Shown here piece after piece: positions 1 to 7,510 of a stretch of 64,000 nucleotides of DNA. Every line of letters begins with the position of its first letter. The first letter of the stretch is position 1. This DNA is from Arsenicibacter sp965247375 (GTDB lineage: Bacteria > Bacteroidota > Bacteroidia > Cytophagales > Spirosomataceae), in assembly GCA_965247375.1 (NCBI GenBank), contig CBDFHU010000092.1, positions 62,001 to 126,000 on the forward strand. The letters are read 5' to 3'. Below the pieces are notes generated by a model. It searched no databases and had not been told where the DNA came from. It saw only the letters and a list, made by a program, of their open reading frames with translations. A program made the position numbers and the translations under genes.

Positions 1-1201
1 GATTACCTGACGAATCATTTTCGGTAGTGACATTTACGTTGAACTGGATATTCTGCTCCGATTCCCTGTCATGCGAATTGTCACCACTTTCGTGCCAACT
101 TAATTTAACATGATCGCCATACCTCCAGCCGTTACCATTTAACAAAAATCCATGTGTTTTGTCATTCAAAACCACATTGGGCGATCTATCAGGCCTTGCA
201 TTTACATAATCGGGTAAGCTTTGTAGCCTTGTTTCCAAAGGCTTTATTAGTAGATTGTATAAGTAGCGGTTGAAAAAAGTTTCATGTGCAATAATTACTT
301 TTCCATCGGATTCTTTATTTTCAATAAAATTCTTGCTAAATGCTCCTGCATCAGGCCACATCAAGGCTGGCTCTTTTGTTAAATCCCGGTCACCAGTTAC
401 CAAAAGGAAATTCAACGTACTTAAATCAGGCTGTATATTGTTTATGGTAGTAGAAAAAGTAGTACCTGATGGCTCAAAAATAGCACGCTGAGTCTCTTCA
501 TTTTCTGCTTGCCTATAGTTATCATCATCCCTGAAATCCATTCCAAAAAAAGGTACGAACAAACTCGGTCTCTGAAAATTACTTTTTAACGCTGTTTTTT
601 TTGAAATTGGGTAACCAAGTATAAATGGGTTGTTGGTACCTTTGTGGTTAAGTAGCCATACCCGCAGCAAGTCGCCTAACTTTTTACCTATCTCGGCATC
701 ATTGCCAACGGAACTTTTAGATGCATCGTAAGTGCAATGATTAGCATCTTCAAAATCTATGAATATGCTATGTATAGTAAACATTGTCTCATCAAATGCG
801 GTAAGTTTCCTTAAAATATCACTTGGAATAGCTTTAGTAACCTTGATATAATCCTGAGCAATTTGTGCTATATTCAACTTTACATTAAAACAGGCTATCC
901 AGCCTGCAACATGGCATGTTGTAAGTACTTGGTTACTGCCATGACCTTGATAATAACTGAAAATACCATCAGTGAACCTAATGTTTAAATAAGCCGTGTG
1001 TAAATCGCTGATGGATGTAGTAAAATTCATAGTCGGCGCAGCAATAGTACCTGTAAGTTCTGCTCCAAAAGTATCTGGATCGCCAATAACTATTTTGGTT
1101 GGTATTGTACTGCCTGCAAGAACTGCTAACTGAGTATTTAAAGCTTTTTGAGTGATAGCGTACACTATATCAAAACCTTTCATCGTAGTTTGTAAAGGCA
1201 T
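1..1201 (-). CDS. P47/OrfX-like (TULIP-type) protein, copy 1, partial
   Basis: The frame is open from an ATG at 1199-1201 to the window edge, giving about 400 residues with no C-terminus. It is a clear paralogue of the next gene (1355-2995). Both begin MPL-TTM-GFD-V-AIT and share IAQIAQDYIK, LLNHKGT-NPFILG, the STLNFL-VTG-R segment, EPALM-PDAG and a GDHVKLSW segment. The start GFDIVYAIT resembles the GWDIVYG N-terminus of clostridial P47, and the AHETFFNRYLYNLLIKP segment resembles the P47 region around SAEMFLKN. P47/OrfX proteins have a TULIP (lipid-binding-like) fold and sit in botulinum and insecticidal toxin clusters. No signal peptide is visible. Base composition is more AT-rich than most of the window. 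The family call is from memory of motifs. The function is unknown. Confidence 0.6.
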   Translation of the reverse strand, partial: MPLQTTMKGFDIVYAITQKALNTQLAVLAGSTIPTKIVIGDPDTFGAELTGTIAAPTMNFTTSISDLHTAYLNIRFTDGIFSYYQGHGSNQVLTTCHVAGWIACFNVKLNIAQIAQDYIKVTKAIPSDILRKLTAFDETMFTIHSIFIDFEDANHCTYDASKSSVGNDAEIGKKLGDLLRVWLLNHKGTNNPFILGYPISKKTALKSNFQRPSLFVPFFGMDFRDDDNYRQAENEETQRAIFEPSGTTFSTTINNIQPDLSTLNFLLVTGDRDLTKEPALMWPDAGAFSKNFIENKESDGKVIIAHETFFNRYLYNLLIKPLETRLQSLPDYVNARPDRSPNVVLNDKTHGFLLNGNGWRYGDHVKLSWHESGDNSHDRESEQNIQFNVNVTTENDSSGN

Positions 1202-1260
1202 TTTTATTTTATTTAGCGTTATTTGTTATTATTAAAGCTGTTTGTTTTGTAAATGTTTTT

Positions 1261-1312
1261 AGATATAGATATCAAAGACCAATATTAATATTGGTCTTTG
1301 ATATCTATATCT
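1261..1312. repeat. Perfect 52-bp palindrome between the two P47-like genes
   Basis: Two 26-base arms (1261-1286 and 1287-1312) are exact reverse complements with no spacer. It lies 40 bp beyond the stop of the 1355-2995 gene and 60 bp before the start of the 1-1201 gene. No T-run follows on the minus strand, so it is not a textbook intrinsic terminator. It could be an attenuator, a processing hairpin or a protein site. Confidence 0.8.
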
Positions 1313-1354
1313 TTCACTTGCCGAAAACTATTTCAGCGTAATTGGCAATCATAA

Positions 1355-2995
1355 CTACTCTGTTTTATAAGCAAGATCTATTTCGATATCACCATCTGTA
1401 TTCATTAATATATTTTTATAAAAAAACTCTTTTCTACCCGGTAGAATTAACTTAGTCATGGCGTTGTCAAGAATAGGCCCTGTCTCTTTAAGCAGCTTGC
1501 TGACCATATCACTTTCAACATTTGCCAGCGATGCTGCGTTTGTTGACCAATCTTTTGCTATACTGTCGATATTAAATATTTCATTAAAGAAGTCTGCCAT
1601 TTTGAATACTCCCCCTGTGCCGCTATCTTTTACAATGTCATTATTCTTACTGCTATAGTAGATAGAAATTTTGCCATCGATGCCAGTAATAAATTGTATA
1701 GTAATAGTGTAGGAGAGTAGAGCATTTGCCCACCCTTTACCTACATACAGATCGCCTAATGGACCCATATCCAGTTCTGTTTGATCCCACTCATATCTAT
1801 AAACTGACCCGGTTATCGTTAATGTAAGACGTTGGGCATTCATCATTTCAGGGCGAAAATCATTAGCCATACTAACTGACACTTTAAACTGTATATTTTG
1901 CTCACTTTCACGCAGATGAATGGGGTCGCCCGTCTCTTTCCAGCTGAGTTTTACATGGTCGCCATAATGCCAGCCGTCAGTATCCTCCACAAAACCATTG
2001 GTTTTGTCATTAATCTCTTCTCTGAAATTTTTATGACGCTTCCTTGCATCGTCCCGGGCATGGGCATAATCGCCCAGTTTCATTACTTTATCCTGGAATG
2101 GTTTTATTAAAAGATCCCATAAATAGTTGTTAAAGAAGGTTTCCCTCGCTATTATACCTTTGCCGTCTATATCATTGGTTTCTACCAGATTTTTATGAAA
2201 AGATCCAGCATCAGGCCGCATTAAAGCTGGCTCTTTCAGGATGTTTCTATTACCTGTTACCATCAAAAAATTAAGTGTACTAAGCCCATCTTTACTCCCG
2301 TCATTTTTATTTTCCGGATATTCATAGGCGTGGGTAGAAAGGTTAGCACCGGTTGGATTTAGTACTGCTTTTACATCGTCTGATACTTGTTTATGCGTTA
2401 CCGGAAAACCAAGAATAAATGGATTATCAGTGCCTTTGTGGTTTAATAACCATAGGCGCATCATCTGGTTAAAATTGTCCTTTACTTCGTTATCAATTTC
2501 GTCCGGTAGCTTAGATTTTAAATCATTGAAGGTGGATAAATCTGAGTTTTGAAAGTCCATAAAAATACTTTGTATGCTGAACATAGTATCATCAAACTTT
2601 GTGAGCATATCTAATATTTCCCGTGGTACAGCTTTTGAGCCTTTAATATAATCCTGGGCTATTTGGGCAATGTTCAGGTGTACACTGAATGCGATTTTCC
2701 AGCCTTTTATATCTGATGTTTTAGTCACCTGATTTCTTCCATGGCCATGCCAATATTCGAATGTGCCAGATTGAAATGTTAAGTATAGATAGGCCAAATG
2801 TGGTTCTCCTGTAGCAAAATCAACCGTTGGCGGAGCAATAGTTCCAACAATAGAACCATCGTAGTCATCCAGATTACCAATAGTCACCTGAGTCGGAATA
2901 GTTTGGCCCGATAACCAATCTAGTTGTGAATTTACAGTATTTTGAGTGATGGCCCATACCATGTCAAAACCTGTCATTGTAGTATTCAAAGGCAT
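1355..2995 (-). CDS. P47/OrfX-like (TULIP-type) protein, copy 2
   Basis: This is a 546-residue protein with no signal peptide. The start GFDMVWAITQNTVNSQL resembles the P47 N-terminus (GWDIVYG...VN.HL). A central GIIARETFFNNYLWDLLI block recalls the conserved SAEMFLKNVIMPG region of P47. The C-terminal strands LTLTITGSVYRYEW and DLYVGKGWANALLSYTITI fit the second half of a TULIP beta-sheet wrap. Known family members are non-enzymatic proteins found beside toxins. Lipid binding or toxin accessory roles are proposed there, not proven here. It is the upstream copy of a tandem duplication on the same strand. The gap to the beta-helix gene upstream is 152 bp. Codon use is AT-rich compared with neighbouring genes, suggesting acquisition. 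An entirely different beta-rich family remains possible. Confidence 0.6.
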   Translation of the reverse strand: MPLNTTMTGFDMVWAITQNTVNSQLDWLSGQTIPTQVTIGNLDDYDGSIVGTIAPPTVDFATGEPHLAYLYLTFQSGTFEYWHGHGRNQVTKTSDIKGWKIAFSVHLNIAQIAQDYIKGSKAVPREILDMLTKFDDTMFSIQSIFMDFQNSDLSTFNDLKSKLPDEIDNEVKDNFNQMMRLWLLNHKGTDNPFILGFPVTHKQVSDDVKAVLNPTGANLSTHAYEYPENKNDGSKDGLSTLNFLMVTGNRNILKEPALMRPDAGSFHKNLVETNDIDGKGIIARETFFNNYLWDLLIKPFQDKVMKLGDYAHARDDARKRHKNFREEINDKTNGFVEDTDGWHYGDHVKLSWKETGDPIHLRESEQNIQFKVSVSMANDFRPEMMNAQRLTLTITGSVYRYEWDQTELDMGPLGDLYVGKGWANALLSYTITIQFITGIDGKISIYYSSKNNDIVKDSGTGGVFKMADFFNEIFNIDSIAKDWSTNAASLANVESDMVSKLLKETGPILDNAMTKLILPGRKEFFYKNILMNTDGDIEIDLAYKTE

Positions 2996-3147
2996 AATTT
3001 TTCTGAATTAATTTGGGTATTAGGAATACTAAATCCACTTGAAATCCCGCTATGTCTGTAAGAAGTATTTCAAAACAGATTCAAATGATAATTTATATTA
3101 GAATGGGATCTTCTATCGTACATTTATTATGTACCTGTTTTGCCATA

Positions 3148-5340
3148 CTACGGACACCGGTTGCCGCTGACCACTACCGTTTGGGAGACGGAATTGCTAC
3201 CGCAGCTGTTTGTATACGTCGCGGTCAGGGTATAGGTGCCGGGTACTTTAATACCGGTTGCCGATACGGGTTGTGAGGCTCCTCCGTCCCGGTATACATT
3301 GCTGAACACATAGCCGTTCGGACCCGAAACGACAAACCCGTTGCCGGTTGCCTGCCCGCTGAGCGAATAAGGACAGCCGCCGGTGCTAGCCTGCAGGCCG
3401 GCAATAGCCGCCGGTGGAGCCGGCGCATTGGTGCTGACGGTCACTGTCGCATTGGCCGTCACCGCCGCACAGTTTCCCACGATACAGGATGCCGAAACGC
3501 TCCCGGCTGTTGCTTTGACCCGGCTGGTTAGCGTGCTGCCATCTTCCCACCGGAGCGTTGCCTCCGCCGGACATCCGCTGGCGATCAGCGTCGCTGATTG
3601 GCCCTGACAAACCGTTGCGGAGTTTATGGCAAATCCGGTGGGTGGTTCGGTCACGGTCAGACTGTATACCGATGCTGTAATGCTGCTGCAACCGCCGGTT
3701 ATCCCGACCGAATAGCTGCCGGCGTCTGTGGTTGTTACATTGGACAGCGACAGGGTGATGGCTGTTTGGCTGGCAACAGGCGTGGGCTGGTTATCCCGGA
3801 ACCATTGATAGGTAAACGGCCCCACTCCGGAAACACTGACCATGGCAGTGATATTGCTCCCCGCGCATACGACCGAGCCGGGAACAGGTTGCGTGGCAAT
3901 CTCACCGGCATTATTCTGAAACTCAACGGCTCCCATATCAATCCGGCCATTCGTATAAAAACGTGGATTGCCGGCCAGGTCTGTAGCCCCAGCCAGAGCG
4001 GAGGTGGTGGCAGGGTCACCTGCGTTAATGGCGGGTGAGCAGGCTTTCAGGGCTATACTGTTTTCCGAAAGAAACGGCGATGTGGTGGTAGTAAGGTTGC
4101 CGGGGTCACTTATATCGACCCCGGTAACTGTTGATGACGGTTCAAAAAGGCTAAACGTTATTGTAATGGACGCATTGTCATTATAATAACTATTTGAACC
4201 ACCGTTGTTCCACAATAACGAGTTGGTCAATTTGGGGTTACTGTTACCGGAAAAACTGCCGGTATTGTACATTACCTGACCCAAATAAGAAGAATTGTTT
4301 CTAAAGGTGCAGTTTGTTAGTTGGGGGCTACTGTTACCAGACGTAGCCCCATAGTTGTGCATAGCTCCGCCGTATCCAGCCGAATTGCTATAAAATAAGC
4401 AATTAATTAACTGAGGGCTGCTGTTACCGCCAGTTCCTTCGTTATGTATGGCTCCTCCACGTTGGGCCGAATTACTTTGGAATACACAATTGATCAATTG
4501 AGGGCTACTATTGCCGGAAGACCTTCCATCATTATTAATGGCTCCTCCAAGTTGGGAGGAATTACCTTGAAAAATGCAATTGGTTAATTGAGGGTTGCTG
4601 TTGCCGAATGATCCCTGGTTACAGATAGCCCCGCCACCAGTAGTTGCTGAATTACCTTGCAGGAAGCAGTTAATGAAATGGGGGCTACAGTTGCCGGACA
4701 TTCCTTGGTTATAAATAGCCCCGCCGTATCCAGCCGAATTGCTATGAAAGGAACAGTTACGAAAGGTCGGATTACAAAAATCGGAATACCCATCGTTAAA
4801 AACCCCGCTCCCAACCTGGTCCAAGAATGCTCCGCTATTATTTGCATTACCCTTGGTAATCACAAAGCCATCAAGGATAGCCGCAGTTGTCAGACCTGTG
4901 CCGTTTTTAATAATGTGGTAGCTGTTGTCACCGGCGTCGCCCTGTGTGCCAATGTCGCCGGACAGGGTCGAACCGGAGGGTTGACCGGTAACGGGATTGA
5001 TAACGGGTCGGGCGGATAACGTGCTTTCATTTCCGGCAAAGCCCCCGTAGATGGCTACGCCTTCTTTCATCGAAAAGCTGATGGTACGGTCGGTGCCGGT
5101 CGTGGGCGTGTAGGTGCCGGCCGCCACCCAGACCTGATCATTCGCATTACTGGCGGTAATCATGGCCTGTAGGTTGCCGCTGGCATTGGCCCAGGAGGAG
5201 CCATCACCGGTGCCGGTGGGTTTAACATAGCGGATCGTTTGCGCCAGTGCGCTTCCGGTCAAAAGGAGCAACAGGAATAACGGACCAAACAGGCTAAGCG
5301 GTTGTTTCCGGTAAGTGTTTTCTGATTGATGAGATGACAT
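3148..5340 (-). CDS. Secreted right-handed beta-helix protein with choice-of-anchor Q-like domain and Ig-like tail
   Basis: The start at 5340 gives about 730 residues and puts a good signal peptide (LFGPLFLLLLLTGSALAQ) near the N-terminus. A longer frame upstream lacks this. The order is: signal peptide; TIRYVKPTGTGDGSSW segment typical of Pmp-like beta-helix proteins; about six 29-30-residue rungs of the type NSSPQLINC-F--NSA--GGAI-N; then SPAINAGDPA and IDMGAVEF, as in choice-of-anchor Q proteins; then Ig-like/PKD-like modules rich in Cys. The end VVVSGNRCP carries no recognisable T9SS tail. Such proteins are exported and are usually adhesins or matrix proteins. It lies between the lectin gene (274-bp gap) and the P47-like genes on the same strand. 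Confidence 0.8.
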   Translation of the reverse strand: MSSHQSENTYRKQPLSLFGPLFLLLLLTGSALAQTIRYVKPTGTGDGSSWANASGNLQAMITASNANDQVWVAAGTYTPTTGTDRTISFSMKEGVAIYGGFAGNESTLSARPVINPVTGQPSGSTLSGDIGTQGDAGDNSYHIIKNGTGLTTAAILDGFVITKGNANNSGAFLDQVGSGVFNDGYSDFCNPTFRNCSFHSNSAGYGGAIYNQGMSGNCSPHFINCFLQGNSATTGGGAICNQGSFGNSNPQLTNCIFQGNSSQLGGAINNDGRSSGNSSPQLINCVFQSNSAQRGGAIHNEGTGGNSSPQLINCLFYSNSAGYGGAMHNYGATSGNSSPQLTNCTFRNNSSYLGQVMYNTGSFSGNSNPKLTNSLLWNNGGSNSYYNDNASITITFSLFEPSSTVTGVDISDPGNLTTTTSPFLSENSIALKACSPAINAGDPATTSALAGATDLAGNPRFYTNGRIDMGAVEFQNNAGEIATQPVPGSVVCAGSNITAMVSVSGVGPFTYQWFRDNQPTPVASQTAITLSLSNVTTTDAGSYSVGITGGCSSITASVYSLTVTEPPTGFAINSATVCQGQSATLIASGCPAEATLRWEDGSTLTSRVKATAGSVSASCIVGNCAAVTANATVTVSTNAPAPPAAIAGLQASTGGCPYSLSGQATGNGFVVSGPNGYVFSNVYRDGGASQPVSATGIKVPGTYTLTATYTNSCGSNSVSQTVVVSGNRCP
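4231..4760 (-). repeat. Six in-gene tandem repeats of about 87-90 bp
   Basis: Repeat units start near 4234, 4324, 4414, 4501, 4591 and 4681. Each encodes one beta-helix rung ending in GGAI-N. Unit length is a multiple of three, so unit gain or loss keeps the frame. Confidence 0.75.
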
Positions 5341-5432
5341 TGTCTTACGTCCTGACTGAATTCTGAAATTCGTTTTGATAGATGAGCTGACTGCTATATA
5401 GGTTCGAAAAGTAGTCCGGTCTCCGGATAGCT

Positions 5433-5468
5433 GCCTGGAATTGTATCTGACTGACCGCTGGTGGTATG
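5433..5468 (-). promoter_or_regulatory. Conserved upstream element, copy A (before beta-helix gene)
   Basis: A 36-base block matches 7313-7348 at about 30 of 36 positions; the first 15 bases are identical. Weaker similarity extends on both sides, including a shared gggatgtg a short distance beyond. It lies about 95-130 bp upstream of the beta-helix start, in the same orientation and at a similar distance as copy B has to the lectin gene. This suggests a shared promoter or operator. The role is inferred. Confidence 0.5.
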
Positions 5469-5614
5469 TGAGTCGCCGGATTCGGGATGTGGATAGAAAT
5501 CCGGAATCCGGCAATTTTCTCATAACCGCGGCACACCTGCCGGTTCTGGTCAGGTAGGCCACGGTATGATCTTTAGGAGAAAAATTACAGCACCGTTCGC
5601 AGCGACACAAGAAA

Positions 5615-7177
5615 TTACTGCAGGAAGAAGACCTTACTCCAGTCCAGCGTATACGGGCTTTGTATCTGCATTGCCTGATTCTCATCCGGATAGCCGGGAA
5701 AAGCCTTAAAGAAGGAAACGGAGGGTTTACCCGATGGAATATCAATGGTTTTAGGGTCAGCCGCAATGCTCAGAACCGAACCGTCATCATTTGCCTCGGA
5801 GCCCTGGTCGTTCCAGGTTATGCCGGTATAGCGGGTAGGTTTAAGCAGATCTTTCCGGATGCAGGCATAATCGGCAAATAACAGATCTTCGCTACAGTCC
5901 GTATTTTCCCAGACATCACTCAGACCCATATAACCACCCGGTGCATTCGGCGTATAGAGACCCAGTCGTTTTCCGTGGAATGGGGTAGACATTTCGTCTT
6001 TAACTTTTTGAAAGTTGATCGGGTTGGCCGTCCACATATCGTATACAGCGTTCACAATTTCCTGACTATGTTGCCATTCTTTGGCGTGAGCATCTGCGGC
6101 GTATGCCATAGATGCTAAAATTGTGTACGCAATTTTATAGACTAACTCCCAGCCTTGATTATCTTGTCGTACGCCCCAAACGCGGGAAAAACCATCGGGC
6201 CGCGCTAATGGACTTTTGCCTTTAACCGGTTTTACTAACAAAGCCCTGTAGTCTGTAAATTCTTTATTTCTGCCTTCCATGGCATATTGTCCCAAAAAAT
6301 TCCATCCGGGTAATGCTAAAGGCCTGCATACGGTGAGATTCCGGTCTGCTTTGCTGTACGAGTCATCTGTATACCAAAACAGAGGCACCCAAATGGCTAC
6401 AAGTTCATAAGGGAAAGTTTCGGGATTCAGATCAAGCGTTTGGGGATCGAAATAATCGAATTTATTATACTCAAAGTTGATTTTAGTATTATTAGACCAC
6501 ATTGGGGTTCCTGAATTCCACAATGCCTTACCACCGGAGCTGTAAATAACGAGGTTACGGTCATTCTGGACCGCTAGCCGGCTCCCCGGATTTTCCTCTG
6601 TGCCTGAGCTCCAGTACGGGTTTCCGTTGGCATCATAAACTACCAGGTTCCCATCGAATTGCATGATGCACTTGCCGGGGTTTGGAGAACCAACGCCGAT
6701 TGACCAGACCGGTCGTTTATGAGGCAGTACATACAACACTAAATTGCCATCTGTCTGGTAAGTAAACTGGTATATCCTATTGTCTGAATAGATAGACTGG
6801 CCCGGTAGCAGGCTATCTGTTTGACATAAATGATTGGCAGCAGTTGTATTTGAAGCCCAGACAATATTCCCCGCTGTGCTGTACATAACCAGATTCCGGT
6901 CATCTTGTAACACGAGCCGGTTCCCCGGCGTACCTGTGCCTGAGCTCCAGTACGGGTTTCCGTTGGCATCATAAACTACCAGGTTCCCATCGGATTGCAT
7001 GATGCACTTGCCGGGGTTTGGAGAACCAACGCCGATTGACCAGACCGGTCGTTTATGAGGCAGTACATACAACACTAAATTGCCATCTGTCTGGTAAGTA
7101 AACTGGTATATCCTATTGTCTGAATAGATAGACTGGCCCGGTAGCAGGCTTTGTCCCTGAGATAGTTGGTTTGACAT
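5615..7177 (-). CDS. Two bulb-type (B-lectin) mannose-binding domains fused to a Vps62-like domain
   Basis: This is a 520-residue protein starting MSNQLSQGQSLLPGQS, without a signal peptide. Residues about 5-115 and 120-225 are two B-lectin domains. Each has three Q-x-D-x-N-x-V-x-Y mannose-site motifs: QTDGNLVLY, QSDGNLVVY and QDDRNLVMY, then QTDGNLVLY, QFDGNLVVY and QNDRNLVIY. All six are intact. The remaining 290 or so residues contain CRPLALPGWNFLGQYAMEG, which fits the start of the Vps62/DUF946 family, a domain of unclear role found in eukaryotes and bacteria. It is the promoter-proximal gene of a minus-strand set with the beta-helix and P47-like genes. A surface or secreted carbohydrate-binding or toxin-like role is an inference. 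Confidence 0.75.
   Translation of the reverse strand: MSNQLSQGQSLLPGQSIYSDNRIYQFTYQTDGNLVLYVLPHKRPVWSIGVGSPNPGKCIMQSDGNLVVYDANGNPYWSSGTGTPGNRLVLQDDRNLVMYSTAGNIVWASNTTAANHLCQTDSLLPGQSIYSDNRIYQFTYQTDGNLVLYVLPHKRPVWSIGVGSPNPGKCIMQFDGNLVVYDANGNPYWSSGTEENPGSRLAVQNDRNLVIYSSGGKALWNSGTPMWSNNTKINFEYNKFDYFDPQTLDLNPETFPYELVAIWVPLFWYTDDSYSKADRNLTVCRPLALPGWNFLGQYAMEGRNKEFTDYRALLVKPVKGKSPLARPDGFSRVWGVRQDNQGWELVYKIAYTILASMAYAADAHAKEWQHSQEIVNAVYDMWTANPINFQKVKDEMSTPFHGKRLGLYTPNAPGGYMGLSDVWENTDCSEDLLFADYACIRKDLLKPTRYTGITWNDQGSEANDDGSVLSIAADPKTIDIPSGKPSVSFFKAFPGYPDENQAMQIQSPYTLDWSKVFFLQ
6598..6814 (-). repeat. 217-bp direct repeat inside the lectin gene, copy 1
   Basis: Nearly base-identical to 6934-7150 (one substitution seen, near 6656). 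The offset is 336 bp, exactly 112 codons. It covers the first two sugar-binding motifs of the downstream lectin domain and shows recent duplication or gene conversion. Confidence 0.85.
6934..7150 (-). repeat. 217-bp direct repeat inside the lectin gene, copy 2
   Basis: Partner of 6598-6814. The third motif block of each domain (6815-6933 against the region before 6598) has diverged much more, so the identity is local. Confidence 0.85.
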
Positions 7178-7312
7178 GATGGTCTTTTTGATTTAGAAAT
7201 TGATTATAGCTATTACAGAGTTGTGATTAGGTACCTGAAATTGATAGCGTATGTGCTTCCTAAACTGAAGCATAAATCAGTTTAGGAAAAGTAAGCGTTT
7301 GCCAGAACAGTG

Positions 7313-7348
7313 GCCTGGAATTGTATCCGACTAACCAGCTGTGGTATG
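7313..7348 (-). promoter_or_regulatory. Conserved upstream element, copy B (before lectin gene)
   Basis: Matches 5433-5468 and lies about 135-170 bp upstream of the lectin start. The gap 7178-7510 separates the divergent lectin and sensor-kinase genes, so the element could also act on the kinase gene. Confidence 0.5.
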
Positions 7349-7390
7349 CAAAAAGCCTGTTATGGGATGTGAGAGGAATTAAATTTTACA

Positions 7391-7408
7391 ATACGTACCG
7401 GTATGTAT
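7391..7408. promoter_or_regulatory. Imperfect palindrome in divergent promoter gap
   Basis: The 18-base atacgtaccggtatgtat is palindromic apart from one mismatched pair. It lies about 100 bp before the sensor-kinase start. It may be an operator for the adjacent response regulator, but nothing proves this. Confidence 0.3.
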
Positions 7409-7510
7409 GATTGGGTGTACATTTTGCATGTATCTTAGCAACGCCATGCAGGATGTGGAAAAGAGAAGTGGGGAAGTGGCCGTAAAACCTGCGTAAGCCG
7501 CCGTAAAACC

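Noticed and set aside
270..491. A 73-codon plus-strand frame
   Set aside because: It lies antisense to the first P47-like gene, which is supported by homology with its paralogue.
4231..4760. Regular 87-90-bp repeats that could look like a CRISPR array
   Set aside because: The repeats are in frame, code for beta-helix rungs, and the between-repeat parts are also similar. No cas genes are near.
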